Of a DNA stretch of 64,000 nt, positions 46,201-57,827 are shown piece by piece (the stretch's first letter is position 1; every line of letters starts with the position of its first letter). Origin of the DNA: Blattamonas nauphoetae (taxonomy: Eukaryota > Preaxostyla > Oxymonadida); the NCBI GenBank assembly GCA_033064195.1, contig JARBJD010000162.1:62001-126000 (forward strand), in the 5' to 3' direction. Both the position numbers and the translations under genes were made by a program. The notes beneath the pieces are model-generated. The model saw only the letters and a program-made list of their open reading frames with translations. It had not been told where the DNA came from and did no database searches.

Positions 46201-49050
46201 ATGTCGATTGCTCTTCCAATCGAAGAAACGTTGGCCATGCTTGAGAAGAGACTCAGAACGAAATGGTCCAAAAATGATATCCATCTTCTCGGACCACTCG
46301 AATCGATGCTGTCATTGCAGTCGATCTCACAACATACTCAATCCTCCGCCGAAATCTTTGGAAAGATCTCTCTCAACACAATCGCAATCCGAAAAGAGAA
46401 CGGCTTCTTGACTCTCCCGAATGCCCTGCAAACACTGTATGCTTTCACAGCCTCCATCCCTGACAATCAACCGCAGCTAAAAGCTCATTCAGTCGCAACA
46501 CTTGTCAGATGGTGTCTGTCTGCACCGTCCATCGACCATTCCAATCTCGTTCAAGTCGACCCTCTCCCGCTCATTGAAGATGTCCTCTTTGGTGGCCCAG
46601 TCACATTCCCTCCTTCGTATCCAGCTGCTTTGCTGCATCTTCTCGAAGGAGCGATTCAGATTGCTCCAGCCTGGCACAACGGATGGGTTGCCCTTCGAAG
46701 ATTCTGCTCTTTTTCGGCGGAACTTCTCTCCAAACCGGAGTCAGCTGTTCAAACTGGAGAGAGTGTACCAAATCTTCAACAAACACGAACCGCTCAATCA
46801 CTCGGAATTTCACTTGCAACAAACCAAATTACACGATCATCGAAGCAGGTTGTCGCCTTCCTCATTGCTGCAACACGCGCCGCTGCATCAGCCTTCCTCC
46901 TCGCATCAACAAACCAACTTCCTGTTTTCGCGGATCATCTTCTTGCCACAAGCCAACCCCAACCCACAAAAACCAATCACATGACCGAATCGAACCAGTT
47001 CACAGATTCCATTTCTCTTCTCCGTCTCTGGCTTCGCTTCGGATCGATTCCTCAAATAAACTCGATCTTCATGGAAACTGTCTGCCACATCCCAGAGTCC
47101 TTCTGGATTTGGGTTGTTCCACAACTCATGGCATGGTTGTACTCACCTGGATTCAAACCAAACTTTCATGTTCATTCCCTCGTCGCTGATCTTGCCGGAC
47201 GATATCCTCAGTCTTTCATCTTCCCGCTTCTCCTCGCCCACACGTCTGCTCTCCCCGATGAGCAGACTCAGTTGGTCCAGCTCATGGCAACACTTCCTCA
47301 GCAGACTCTCACAGATGGCATTCTCGTCTCGTCAGAACTTGTGAGAGTGGCCATCACTCTCTGTGAAGCCTGGCCGGAAGCAATTGCTGAAGCGAAGAAA
47401 CTCTTCCTCGCGGAAAAGCGACCAGACAAAATGTTGGCTCGAATTGCTCATCAACTCATCTCCTCCAATCGAAGAACAAAGACTGCAGGAGACATCGCCT
47501 TCCACCACATGTACGATGCGGACATTCTAACTGCGTGTGAATGCCTCGACAAATTCCACAACATTCAGAACAAGGTTGATATCGCTCCGGCCCTTCCCAT
47601 GCTGGAGGTTGTCATGAAACGGTGTCGTGTTGATGTTGAGCAGATGAAAGACATGCAGATCAACACATATGCACCTGAACTCGCTCTCCGAACTCATTTC
47701 TCACTGGCCATTCCAGGAACTGTGATGAGCTCGACAGAATGGGTGAATATCCATTCCTTCAAATCACATGTCGCCATTCTCCACTCAAAGCAGCGACCTC
47801 GACGAATCGAGATCGAAGGGGAGGATGGGTGTATGTACCCGTTCCTCTTGAAAGGACATGAAGACATTCGACTCGACGAACGGATGATGCAGCTCCTCGG
47901 CTTGGTCAATGTCCTCCTCTCTCGACCTTCTCTCCAATCTCGACTGGATGGAACAATCCAAACCAGATCTGAGTTCATGATGCGCACCACAAAATACCCG
48001 GCTGTTCCACTCTCTCCGAATGTTGGACTGATCGGATGGGTTCCAAATTGTGATTCAATGGTCTCGCTCGTGATGGAGTATCGAGAACGAATGCGAGTCT
48101 CCCCTGAGCTAGAAAAGCGACTGACGTTCTCGCGACAGGAAGAATTTGATGAATTGACCATGATGCAGAAAGTTGATTTCTTTGAACATGTCAAGAACAG
48201 TACGACTGGTGCTGATCTCTTCCACATCATGTATTGGATGTCTCGCACACCCGAGCTCTGGTTGGAGCGCCGCCAATCGTACACCCAGTCCTTCGCGTCA
48301 ATGTCTGCTGTTGGATATTTGATGGGACTTGGCGATCGACATCCCAGTAACATTCTCATAGATCGAGTGACAGGAGGGATCGTTCACATTGACTATGGAG
48401 ACTGTTTCGATGTTGCGATGAGAAGGAAGCAGACACCAGAGCGAGTTTCATTCAGACTGACCAGGATGGTTGTGAACGCGTTTGAGAACACATCGGCAGA
48501 GGGCTTGTTCAAACCAACATTCACGGAAACACTTCGACTGCTACAGCACAACAAGGAATCGATCGCTTCTATCCTCGAATCGTTCCTTGTTGACCCACTC
48601 ACATCGTGGCGGATTTACGGAGCCGAAGATGTCCAACCACCAGGAGAAGCAGACAAATACGAAGACCCAGACAAAGAGGAGCCAGACAGCATGCGAGAGC
48701 AGATTCCGCAACAAAAACAAGATGCCGTCGACGACGAAGCGAGAAACCAGGCGGAACAGGCACAGATGAACCAGATGACAGGAGAAGCCCCTCCAGCAAT
48801 CACTGAACTGGCAGAGAACTTCCCGAGATCGCATCCACCGAATGAGATTGCACATCCAGCTGATTTTGTCGATGCAGTGACTCACAACAGGCGAGCAACA
48901 GAAGAATATCACAGAATCTTGGAGAAGTTGGAAGGACGAATGTTAGGCCAAGCTTTATCCACTGAACAACAAGCAGAATTCTTGATTTCTCAAGCCCAAA
49001 ACCATATTAATTTAGCACAGATGTTTTTGGGATGGTGCATTTTTTGGTAA
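37288..49050 (+). CDS. TOR: Target of rapamycin (TOR) PI3K-related kinase, unusually long
   Basis: TOR integrates nutrient and growth signals through TORC1/TORC2. The C-terminus is diagnostic: an FRB-like helical bundle (LVRVAITLCEAWPEAIAEAK), HSKQRPRRIEIEGEDG, kinase lysine in FLLKGHEDIRLDER, SPNVGLIGWVPNCDSM, catalytic loop GLGDRHPSNIL, metal loop HIDYGDCFD, and a FATC ending INLAQMFLGWCIFW. The rest is HEAT repeats and FAT helices. One intron, 37342-37386, links a short first exon (MGNDPTSRLQGN) to a single 11.7-kb exon, giving about 3,905 aa against about 2,550 in human mTOR; Ser/Pro-rich linkers expand the HEAT region. A 140-residue charged linker separates kinase and FATC. A CxxC...CxxC pair occurs at 41986-42060. 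FRB residues needed for FKBP-rapamycin appear substituted. Confidence 0.95.
41986..42060 (+). other. Candidate zinc-knuckle (CxxC-x17-CxxC) inside TOR HEAT region
   Basis: Within the TOR frame, CQHC and CTLC pairs are separated by a 17-residue Ser/Thr/Pro-rich loop, the spacing of a treble-clef or zinc-ribbon site. Helical HEAT sequence lies on both sides. I know of no such insert in TOR of model organisms; a metal site is inference. Confidence 0.45.
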
Positions 49051-49226
49051 TGTTTCTGTCTTCTTTTCTCATTTCACCCCTGTTTATTGAGCAACGATCG
49101 CTTGTATATTGCTGTCTTCTCGCTCAAATGTCTGAAGACTTAGTCTAAATTACTCCTTCATCACTTGGGTGAAATGACTCGTTCACCGACTGGGTTGATC
49201 ACTCTTCCTCGTTCTGTTTCTCAATA

Positions 49227-51243
49227 ATGGAGGTTTGAAGAAGAATTTATTCTTGCATAACTCTTTTTACATCACTTTCCATCGCTATAGGAACAAAACT
49301 CAACCCTATGGATTGGAGATCTCGATCCAAGTTGGGATGAGGTTTTCCTCCGTGAACTTCTTCGAGACCCTGAAATTATCAATGTAAAAATTCAAAGGGA
49401 CAAAACTACAGGAAATCCATCAGGTATACCATCTTTTTAACTTCATCTTCTGTCACAAAATCTACTCTCAATTAGGATATGGATTTGTTGTATGTGATTT
49501 TTCCATCAATGAAGCAATTATTTCCTTTTTCGTGTAGGAATGTACGAGTAATCTTGCTGCGCAGAAAATTCTCCCAAAATACAATAATCAACCAATCCCT
49601 GGGACGAAGAAATATTTCAAGCTGAATTGGGCCACATACAGTTCACTGTATCTTTTATATTCTATTATTGTCGTATATTGTCTCTTGATAAGATTTTTCT
49701 TTCATTTTCTTCCTCTATAAACCAACTTTTCTTCCTTGACATCGTCCAGAAAGGGAGATAACGATTATGCTGTCTATGTCGGAGATCTCCATCCACAAGT
49801 CACAGATCACATCCTCTTAGTATCTTCTTCTCTCTTTTTCGATAATCCATCCCCTTTTTTCTCCTAGAAAACGTTCTCGGCGAAGTTCAATGTGAAGAAC
49901 GCTAAAGTTCTCACGGACCCTGAAACCGGGAAAAGCAAACTGTACGGTTTTGTTCGGTTCTATACGGAACCTGATTTCAAACGGGCTCTTGAGGAAATGA
50001 ATGGACAACTCTGTCTTGGGCAACCGATGCAGGTTCATATTGCGTCAAACACCAAGCGCCTTTATGAAACGACTCAATACTCTGGTTTTGGGCCAGCAAA
50101 TCAAGTGAGTGCAGATGGACGAATGGGTGATGGGACAGGTGGTGTGGCGGATTGTCCACCGAATGAGAACACAGTTATCTTCGTCGGAACGATTGATGGA
50201 AGCGTGGATGAATACCAATTACGAATGATCTTCAATGAGTTTGGACAGATTCCATTTGTCCGTATTCCACCTGGAAAAGGCTGCGCATTTATCCAGTACA
50301 TGACACGTGAATCAGCAGAGAAAGCCATCGAAATCGCAAATGGAACGATGGTTGGTATGCTGCCGAACTCTTCATTCACTCCATTTGTGCTTTTCAAATC
50401 ATTTTAGGGACAAATCGTGTTCGAGTGTCGTGGGGAAACCATTCACAAAGGCCTCCAAGCAAAATGCCTGAAGCTGCGCTAATCATTGAAGCCAGAATCA
50501 AAAAACAAAAGGAACAGCAACGTCTTGTCCATGAAGGTCTTGCTGCCCCCACACTGGACACATTCTCCAATCCAATTCCAGAGGTGCAAGAAATGTACAT
50601 GCATCAGTTCATGACACAGATGGAGAAAGACAAAGACAAGGATCCTAATGCAGAGCCAGAGATCGACTATCCCCTCCCATATCCCTTCCCCAACAAGAAT
50701 GCCTATGCTCAAACAGACAAACACGTTCACTTCACAACAAACACCCTCACACTCGCCTATCCACATCCATCTTCCATCTACTCCCTTTCACAATTCGACC
50801 AAAACGCACTAAATCCTCTTGAGCCAGTTCCACCCACAGTCTGCGATATTGACAGTGTCATCTACGACCCAAAATTCGCGACCTACTCCACCGCACAACT
50901 CGACGAGTATATGCTGACAGGGCGAGCAACCCGTGTCACTCACAATATCCACACCACTCAAAACGTGTTTTCTGTTGACCAACCCTCACTTGACATGTTT
51001 TCTCTCTTGTTTGATTCAGAACTGGACTCTTTCATGATTGGCGAACCAACAGACGCTCTGTACCACATCACGTCGGAGCAGCAGGGAGTCAAAGAGATGG
51101 CAACATGGCATTGTCAGGTCCCTGAAACAACAAAGATGGTGTTGGGAATGGAATCTGTGGACTTCAACCCAATGTTGGATGCAAGTGACGAGGAAAAAGT
51201 GTATCGGAGAAGGACGTACGTAAAGAAGCCTGGGACATTTTAA
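49227..51243 (+). CDS. Triple-RRM RNA-binding protein (NAM8 / RBP45-47 / SECp43 type)
   Basis: Three RNA-recognition motifs occur in the order and spacing of the NAM8/TIA-1/RBP45 group: RRM1 (LWIGDLDPSWDE, GYGFVECTS), RRM2 (YAVYVGDLHPQVTD, LYGFVRFYTE) and RRM3 (VIFVGTIDGSVDEYQL, PPGKGCAFIQYM, VRVSWGN). The GKGCAF and VSWG signatures of RRM3 are typical of this group. Members act in pre-mRNA splicing (Nam8, U1 snRNP) or mRNA metabolism. At least five short introns are inferred: just after the start, inside RNP1 of RRM1 (two), near 49650-49750, near 49818-49867 and near 50357-50407. The 250-residue C-terminal extension (EARIKKQKEQQRLVHEGL, later VYRRRTYVKKPGTF) is unrecognised. The start at 49227 encodes only Met-Glu before the first intron. 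Confidence 0.85.
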
Positions 51244-51369
51244 TTCCTGATTTCATTTCACAGAATTGAATTATTTCTGAGTTCTAATCGTGCATCATTC
51301 TCACTGTGTATAGAAGTTAGCAGACTCCGAACCACCATTTTTTCCTCAACAAGCTCTTCACAGAATGAA

Positions 51370-54300
51370 ATGATCTCTAGCTTTGTCGGGCGATACATCG
51401 CAGTTTGTTTCATGTAATCCAATTTTTCTCACATTTCCTTTCATTTCCCAGCCGTACATCCGAAATTATGACAAAACAATCATCACGGCCAGTATCGTCA
51501 AGGGCATTGTTAGAATCCAAAATGCTGGTATGAATGATCGATCATTCATGCTTTGTTGTGATTTCTATCTGTTTTCAATCCACACATCAATCACATCACT
51601 CCTTAAGAGTTGAATTGCGAATTTATCACATCTGAGTTCAGTCTTCCCTTCTTCCTGGAACATGTGATTTGTAGTTCGATTACAATCAAAGTATACTTCA
51701 TATGAATCCGGTTATTTTTCCATTCTCCATCGTTTTAGTTCCCAATCTCCGCCTCAAGCAAAACACCAATCGTAATCACTGTAGATCATGTCCAAGCGAG
51801 CATCTCGCTCGAGCCACCTCCGAAGCCTCGTCCATTGGATCAGATTTTATCGTTTGATGCATATACAACGATTCAAGCAAACAAGAAGAAAGGAAAAGAA
51901 AAGCTCCAAGCTGCGAAGCTCCAGGTTGAACAACCCAAACAAACGTCCTCCATTCCTGCATACATCCAAAAAATGTTTAAGCACATCAATATTCGCATAT
52001 TGGATTGTATTTTGACTGTGCGTGGAGCAGCAAAATCGCGAGAGGAACATCCTGTAGACGTAGATCCTTCACCTTATTCTTTTGAAGCTAAATTCCCCAA
52101 AACAGAACAACCACCACTTTTTGCACCTTTTCTCACACTCCGGCTCTCAGATATTCTCCTATTCACAAGTGATGACCACGGAAATGCTCTTTCGCCTCAG
52201 CAATGGTCTCAAAAGAACAAAAGACGTGAACATAAGTATCTGTGCAAGATGCTGCTCATCAAACGTTTCAGTATTTCCGTTGGATCGTTCCAGGCCGATG
52301 AAAAAGCCGAGAATAAACACTTTTCTTGGAGTAACAAGGATCACCTCAAACTTCTCACCCACCCTCAAGTAGTCATGGCTCCTATGCCTATATCGATGAA
52401 ATTTGGATTAATTCTGCAGCGCCATTCACATATTATTCAACGCCTCAACCTATCTACCACATTGGATACTGTTCGTGTGATTCACTCCACAGCAACCCTT
52501 CGAATGGATGTTCGAATCGTCCGTTCAATAATCCAGTTCGTCGCTAATATGGAAACGATCACAGCATCGTCGAATTCAGAGGACAACGATCAAAAAGAGA
52601 AAGACGAGAAGGATGACTTGTCAGAGGAAGCTCAAATCGAACAAACGTCGCCGTTTGCAGCCCAACTCAAGCGCTTCATCAGCATCCCATCCTCGACATC
52701 TCTTAATGCTCTCATCAACCTCATCTCACTCCGATCTGTCGCTATTTCTCTCTTCGTTCGAGAGCTCAAAGTTACATTTCTGTCCTCGTTCAGATCTGTT
52801 CTCCGTCCCAACATCAGCCTCACCATCTCGAACATTCATCCGATGTTTTCGATCACTGTCGCCTCTTCAGAAGAGTCTCCGCGGTTATTGGGATCAAACA
52901 TCCCGAAGACATTGTCCCCATCGTTCTTCACTCCATTTCCGTCTCTCTCTGTGAATCCTGTGTCCCCTCATCTCCCATCGTCTCTCGCCGCGTTCGTCTC
53001 TGCTGTTGATCCGGCACAGCCTGCTCTGCCAACCATCCTCATATCAGCTGGATTTTCAATCGTAGTTGGGTCGATATGCCTTGCTCATCATCCGCGTGAT
53101 GCTGATCCAGCGAGGCCAAGTCGTGAATATTCGGAACATCTGTCATCTTTGGATAAGACCGACTTGACTACTCATCCATCAGCACATCCACTGTATTCGA
53201 TGATCTCTCTTCCCCAGGTTGTCCTTCCCCACACGCAGCAAGCCAATCCTCTCCATCTCGTTGGTCTTGCCGAGAATCATGCATTGTTATGTTGTCCATC
53301 CGATCTTCTCACACGAAAAGGAAAAACAATTGAAGAGCTGATAGCCAAACCCACTCCGAAACAGAAAAGTTTTGGGAGTGTGAACAGGCGACCTTCAGAA
53401 CAAGACAGCGATGAAAGTGCATCTGAAAGTCTCTCCTCGACCAAAATCGACAATCACCTCGGGAAAACTGTCTCGGAAGTCTTCACACGTCCAAAATCAA
53501 TGAGAACACGAATGCAACATTTTCCTTCGACTGATCGGATTGGAATGGAGGAAGTCAACACACATCCATCACGCTTCTTCTTCACTTTTCATCCACATTT
53601 GAGTGGAGAGGAGGGGTTTCCAGCATGCCCTCCCCCAAATTATATGTGTTTTGGAGAGAAAGAACGTGAGGTCAGGAAGGAGAAAGAGGAGAGAGATCGC
53701 ATCAAGGAAGAAAGAGACCGAGAACGAATGGAACACGAAAGAAAGAAAAAGTCCTTCTCGCATTCTCCGCCGAGTGCAGTGTCAATCGCACCACGAACAC
53801 CACCAACCTCTTTTCAATCCCGTCCATTGGGCAGTCCCCCTCAACCACTCCCTTCTGTTAACCTTCCTCCACTTCGACATTCTCTCTCAGCTGCTCCATT
53901 GAAACAACTTCAACACGACGAGAAGTCACACCCACTCACTGTCTCAGTCATAAAATCACGAAAACCGTTGACTGTGATCTCACTCCAAGGAAATCACAAA
54001 AATGGCGAAAATAAGGATACAGACAGCGTGTTGGACCAGAACAATGAGGATCAAAGAAAAGAGGATCAGCCAGCAGAGCCCACATCCGAAGACGACGTTA
54101 TATCGCTTCATTCACTGAACTCTCAACCCCAGCTAACTCCGACAACTCCTCCATCGCCGCCCACCGACACAAACGGTGATGATGAAGCAATCACAATCCA
54201 ATACATCCCACATCAGCCCAAGTCAACCCAAGATGTGGACCTGCCACGGCCGACATCTCATCAGCAGCAGTTATCATACTCCGCCTCAACTCCTGTTTTC

Positions 54301-57300
54301 ACCCAACTCGATTCAAAAGTCCAACATCACAAGGGTTCTCTCTCTTCTTCCAGTTCGCAGCCATCAACCCAACTGCACACAAGTTCTCTCTCTTCTCCAA
54401 CTTCACAGCCATCGGCACAACCCCACACCACACCATCTGAACCTGTTCACACATTCCTGCATCAATACCGTTCGGATCATCCATACTTCTCATTCAGCAC
54501 AAATCGTCCCGCCCTTCTGATCGAGGCCGATGTTGTTAGAATCGTGAATGCAAAGGTGAAGGAACCAAAAGATGAAAAAGGAAGACCAAAAACATCCATG
54601 GCAGGAGAACCGAACAAATCGAAATCGAACGCCCCACTCTCCCCATCAATGCCTCCAGCATCGTCAACATCCTATTTCACTCCGCCTCTGCTGCACACGC
54701 GTCTCAATGCCAACTTGTCTCCGATTCACTTGGTCACGGGAGCTCCGACCATCAGAGATCTCTCAAACTTCCTCATCACGTCATTCACAACCATCCCAGA
54801 AGCAGAATTCGATCCTGTCTTGGCTGAAGACGAACCAGACGATGAAGAGGAAGAAGAAGCAGAAATCGGTGATGTTATCTCTATCCCAATCGTTCGTGTA
54901 TCGACAACCACTGAGCCAAAGGTTCATCCAACACAGCCACACGAACGCCCAATTCGGAAGATTGGGGAAGAAACGCAGATGAGCAAAGTCGGAAAGATGA
55001 TTGTCAACATTTTGAAAACAGAACTCGCCAGTGAATGGAACGAAAAGAGAGTTGAGATTGGGCTGAATGGTTTTTCGATGTTTCTAAGTCTTGTCAGGCC
55101 ACACGACCTTCATTCAACTTTCTCGATCTCAACGTCCAGCCTTGTCTCACGTAATGTAAACTCACCTTCTCTCCTTTTTGGACATATTGGGACAACTATC
55201 ATCAAAAACAAGCATTCTCGGCTTCATACATCCTCACAACTCCGCTCGTTCGTTCCAGGAAGTTCTTCCCTCACCCATTATGAAGGGAATACGGACATTA
55301 TCTGCATACTAACTCTTCCTGCCAACTCCACAACCGAGTGGACTCCGATTTTGGCTCCATCAAGACCATCATTCTCCATAACGAAGGATTTCAAGACGGA
55401 CCGATTCGAATCATTCTGGAATTTTGACGTGTTGTCCATCTCTTTGTCTCGACCAGTTATCCGAGCGATTCCGCTCTTCATGTCTCATCTTTGGGAAAGT
55501 TTCAAGAAGCAAAGACATACACTCAAAGAAATGGCGCTGTCTGTCGTCAGCGTGATCCCGAAGAAAGAAGAAGCTCCAAAGAAGGAGAAGAAGAAACTGA
55601 CTGACGGAATGAAGACCAGACTCGAAATCGGACTCTTCAACCTGGAGACTCTTGCTGAACAGGACTGGCTTGACAGTATTTCGCAAGCTTTCTTCTCACT
55701 CCGCACATCCGCTCCTTGGAATCTTGCTCGTGCACACCACAAAATCAAATTACTTCTCGATCTTGTCATGTTTGCTCGCCTCACACCAACTTTGAATAAA
55801 CAGGACACACCTCTTCTTGCACAGAGCATCCCTTTTCTTCGTCTCCGATTTGAAGGAATCGTACTTCAGAGAGTAGCAGTGCGAGGGTCTGCAATGAACG
55901 AACAAGAAATGGAGGCTCTCATCCGCGAGACAGACGAAGAGAGAGAAAGGAGACTCCGATGGATGGTGGAGAAGCGGGAGGACGTGTGGGGATACACCAA
56001 TCTTGTGATTGGGATCAGATTTGTCTGGTTGGATGTGAAATCATGTCCCTCATCTCCGTGGCAAAGAATCGCGTTGATCGACACAGAAAATGATAATAAT
56101 GTTGTTATCTCCGTCCCCACCTCTCCGCCACACAAGCCAAAACTCCCTCAACGATACAACCCGACGAAAGCCCTGAAAGATTGGGTGAAAGAAGCCAAGA
56201 CCACACAGACCGATCGAATGGCAAGAATGAAAGAACGGATCGGTATTTTGAAGTCTCAGCCACAACCAATCCCTCATCCGACTCCCTCACCGATGCCCAA
56301 ATTCGAGTCTTTCTATCCGGCGAGTTCAATCCCGAGTGACTTGAACCTCAGACAGCGTTTCTCATTCGACCCATCCTCTCTCCACGTTCCTCTCTTCATA
56401 CACGTCCCATCCATCTCTGTTGACATCCCGCCTGATATATTTGTTCCTCTCGCTTCTTTCCTCCTCCTTCTCCTCCCTGCTCAAATGCCTGAGACAACAC
56501 TCGTTCCAGTCCCCATCAGCATCAGCGTCGGAAATCTCAACATTTCCACACCAAAATCTTCGCACATCCTTCATCTCTCTCCTGCCACAGCCAAGACAAT
56601 CGTCGAGCCAGATCTTGCCTTCACAATTGTCCTCACATCAAATCTGCTCATGGAAGAAGAAAAGGGTTTGTGGGGAATAAGAAGTGGGATTCCGCAAACT
56701 GTTGACTCAACAATGTCCATTCAGAGAAACACACAATCCATGCCATCCACAGCCCAAACATCTCTTGTTCTCAAATCTCTCCCGTCAATCCATCTCTCTC
56801 TCAGCACAACTTTACCAAACACGTTTTCTGTTTCAAATCCGAACACACCAAGCTTCAACACTTTCCCATCGTCCAATTTTGATATTTTCATTTCTACGCC
56901 CCCACACCCATCGTTCTTTCCTCTCTTCCAACCATTCGTCAAGAATATCCTTGGTGCGATTGTTCCTTCCTCGACTCTGTTCTTCCCACTTCTGTCCACC
57001 CTTGCTTGGGAATCAACCAAACGGAATGGGAGGTTCAAGAGAGGGTTCATCCAGATGTACGAGACCCACACTGTCATTCTCTCTCTCCCTGTCCAACAAC
57101 CCTTCACAGCATATTTTCTCGAAAGGAGAGGGGAACCGCTGATGGAGAGATGGGATGAAGAACTGAAGGAAAGGGCCGACGCACTCTCGATTCCGGACGA
57201 TGCCCCTCCGCCAAAGAAGGAACCTGAAGATCTCCAACAATCCTCTGAGCAGTTCGAAGATGGACATCCTCGTGACTTCACACATCCCTCTGTCCCATTC

Positions 57301-57639
57301 TCTGAGCCATCCTCACTCAACTTTGTTGTTCTCCCGTCGCGGAAGCTGTTCAGTGAGGAGGAACTCGCCCAAAGAAGAGAAAAGGAGATGCGACAACAAG
57401 CAAGAATCTCGGCCAAACTTGCTCGAAGACAGCGAAGCGAAGAACGACTGGAGGCACTCCTTCAGGAAATTGCTGAGCAAAAGATGATTCTGACAGACGT
57501 GAAGGAAGTTCTAGAAGCCAACACGGTCAACATGGAAAAAACCAAAAATGAAATGTTATACTCGCGTGAACTTCGGTCAATGGATGACATTCCAGCTCTT
57601 GTTAGGCTTTACATGGCGTCATTTCGATCGATGATCTAA
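51370..57639 (+). CDS. Chorein/VPS13-superfamily bridge-like lipid-transfer protein
   Basis: The N-terminus, assembled from short exons, has the chorein-N pattern: MISSFVGRYIAPYIRNYDKT, ASIVKGIVRIQNAELN, FSLPFFLEHVICSSITIKV, then PIVITVDHVQASISLEPP. These proteins form long hydrophobic grooves that move bulk lipid between organelles at contact sites. The next segment (YIQKMFKHINIRILDCILTVRG, LTLRLSDILLFTSDD, LLIKRFSISVGS, LRMDVRIVRSIIQFVANME) resembles the second part of VPS13/UHRF1BP1 (BLTP3)-type proteins. At about 2,040 aa it is nearer BLTP3/ATG2 in size than VPS13. The middle is Ser/Pro/Thr-rich and disordered (54,000-54,500). The C-terminus is a coiled coil (EEELAQRREKEMRQQARISA, then ALLQEIAEQKMILTDVKEVL). 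Introns near 51403-51452, 51529-51607 and 51701-51740 are inferred. Confidence 0.75.
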
Positions 57640-57827
57640 ATCATTCGTTTTTTCTCTTTGTTTATCAATTGCCTTGATTTCTGCGTTTATCGTCTTCTTT
57701 TGAACTATTTATGCATTCGTCATCTTTTCAATCATTTCTTTGTTCCGTTTTGGTTCATTTTGGTCGTTTTTAGGACAGATATGGTAAATCACAGCGAAAA
57801 GAGGATCAAACCACGACACTTTTGTTG

